Assembly (NCBI GenBank): GCA_002292945.1
Contig: DBCG01000037.1
Location: forward strand, 5,820-12,013
Direction of reading: 5' to 3'
Source: Proteobacteria bacterium UBA964
Lineage (GTDB): Bacteria > Pseudomonadota > Gammaproteobacteria > Steroidobacterales > Steroidobacteraceae
Length of the DNA stretch: 6,194 nt
Shown piece after piece: positions 6,147 to 6,194 of the stretch. The first letter of the stretch is position 1; each line of letters begins with the position of its first letter. A program made the position numbers and the translations under genes. The notes beneath the pieces were generated by a model. It saw nothing but the letters and a program-made list of their open reading frames with translations, had not been told where the DNA came from and ran no database searches.

Positions 6147-6166
6147 TTGAAGTTCAAAATCTTCAA
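6147..6166 (+). repeat. Inverted repeat spanning the mature 16S 5' end
   Basis: TTGAAG (6147-6152) pairs exactly with CTTCAA (6161-6166) across an 8-base loop. The 3' arm includes the first three bases of predicted mature 16S. An alternative, mutually exclusive pairing is TTGAA (6147-6151) with TTCAA (6153-6157). The hairpin may affect 5'-end maturation or early folding of the leader. Confidence 0.45.
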
Positions 6167-6194
6167 GTGAAGAGTTTGATCCTGGCTCAGATTG
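6164..6194 (+). rRNA. rrs: 16S ribosomal RNA, 5' end only (truncated by window edge)
   Basis: The stretch GAAGAGTTTGATCCTGGCTC is the near-universal start of bacterial 16S rRNA, which includes the common 27F primer site. Aligning with E. coli AAATTGAAGAG puts the mature 5' end near 6164, where this sequence reads CAAGTGAAGAG. Only about 31 bases are visible, so the sequence cannot place the organism. The strong promoters and leader upstream show it begins an rRNA operon rather than being a stray fragment. Confidence 0.97.

Larger units (their letters stand above)
5912..6163 (+). other. rRNA operon 5' leader (pre-16S leader)
   Basis: Between P1 and mature 16S rRNA lie about 250 bases without a credible gene. 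The stretch holds a second promoter, boxB/boxA/boxC-like antitermination elements and an AT-richer segment (about 6100-6166). The half of the RNase III processing stem expected here would pair with sequence beyond the 3' end of 16S, outside the window, so it cannot be drawn. The start is inferred from P1 and the end from alignment with the E. coli 16S 5' end. A short frame on the other strand (5913-6128) shows no recognisable protein and is ignored. Confidence 0.8.

Noticed and set aside
1..6194. A new defence, mobile or biosynthetic system
   Set aside because: All coding capacity is taken by four conserved housekeeping genes plus an rRNA control region. There are no transposases, integrases, arrays, toxin-antitoxin pairs or composition breaks beyond the expected rRNA leader.

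Overview
The window looks like chromosomal DNA from a GC-rich gammaproteobacterium. The four proteins resemble Pseudomonas-type homologues (PPX, PPK1, a MepM-like M23 peptidase and a TyrZ-like tyrosyl-tRNA synthetase). The right edge holds the first bases of a 16S rRNA gene with a gammaproteobacterial-style rrn leader. The genus cannot be decided from what is visible; a Xanthomonadales, Nevskiales or Chromatiales relative is possible, but that is only a guess.

Layout. (1) At 1-1082 on the plus strand is the C-terminal two thirds of exopolyphosphatase (ppx), cut by the window edge. (2) At 1052-3130 on the minus strand is a complete polyphosphate kinase (ppk1). It converges on ppx and overlaps its 3' end by 31 bp, so the enzyme that makes polyphosphate and the one that degrades it sit tail to tail. 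(3) At 3187-4467 on the minus strand, 56 bp upstream of ppk1 and in the same direction, is a predicted lipoprotein M23 peptidoglycan endopeptidase with a LysM-like domain. (4) A 140-bp divergent spacer holds a good Shine-Dalgarno for the peptidase and a weak candidate promoter. (5) tyrS runs on the plus strand at 4608-5834. (6) From 5835 to 6163 there is no gene. This is an rRNA operon control region with two tandem promoters (P1 with perfect -35 and -10 hexamers 16 bp apart, P2 close to consensus with the same spacing), then boxB-boxA-boxC-like antitermination elements and an AT-richer pre-16S leader. (7) The 5' end of 16S rRNA starts near 6164 and runs off the window.

How it fits together. 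ppk1 and ppx form the polyphosphate synthesis and breakdown pair. tyrS and rrn are both translation genes, and no terminator is visible between them, so tyrS transcripts may read into the rRNA operon. As I recall, the order M23 peptidase / divergent tyrZ / rrn also occurs in Pseudomonas aeruginosa, which points to an old conserved neighbourhood rather than an acquired island. I see no mobile element, CRISPR array, phage gene or new defence system. The long open frames opposite ppk1, the peptidase and tyrS are what GC-rich coding DNA normally produces. The points most worth a second look are regulatory: the rrn control region, a second boxA-like motif close to 16S, the overlapping ppx/ppk1 ends with a strong hairpin, and a (GACG)4 repeat directly after the chosen tyrS start codon.
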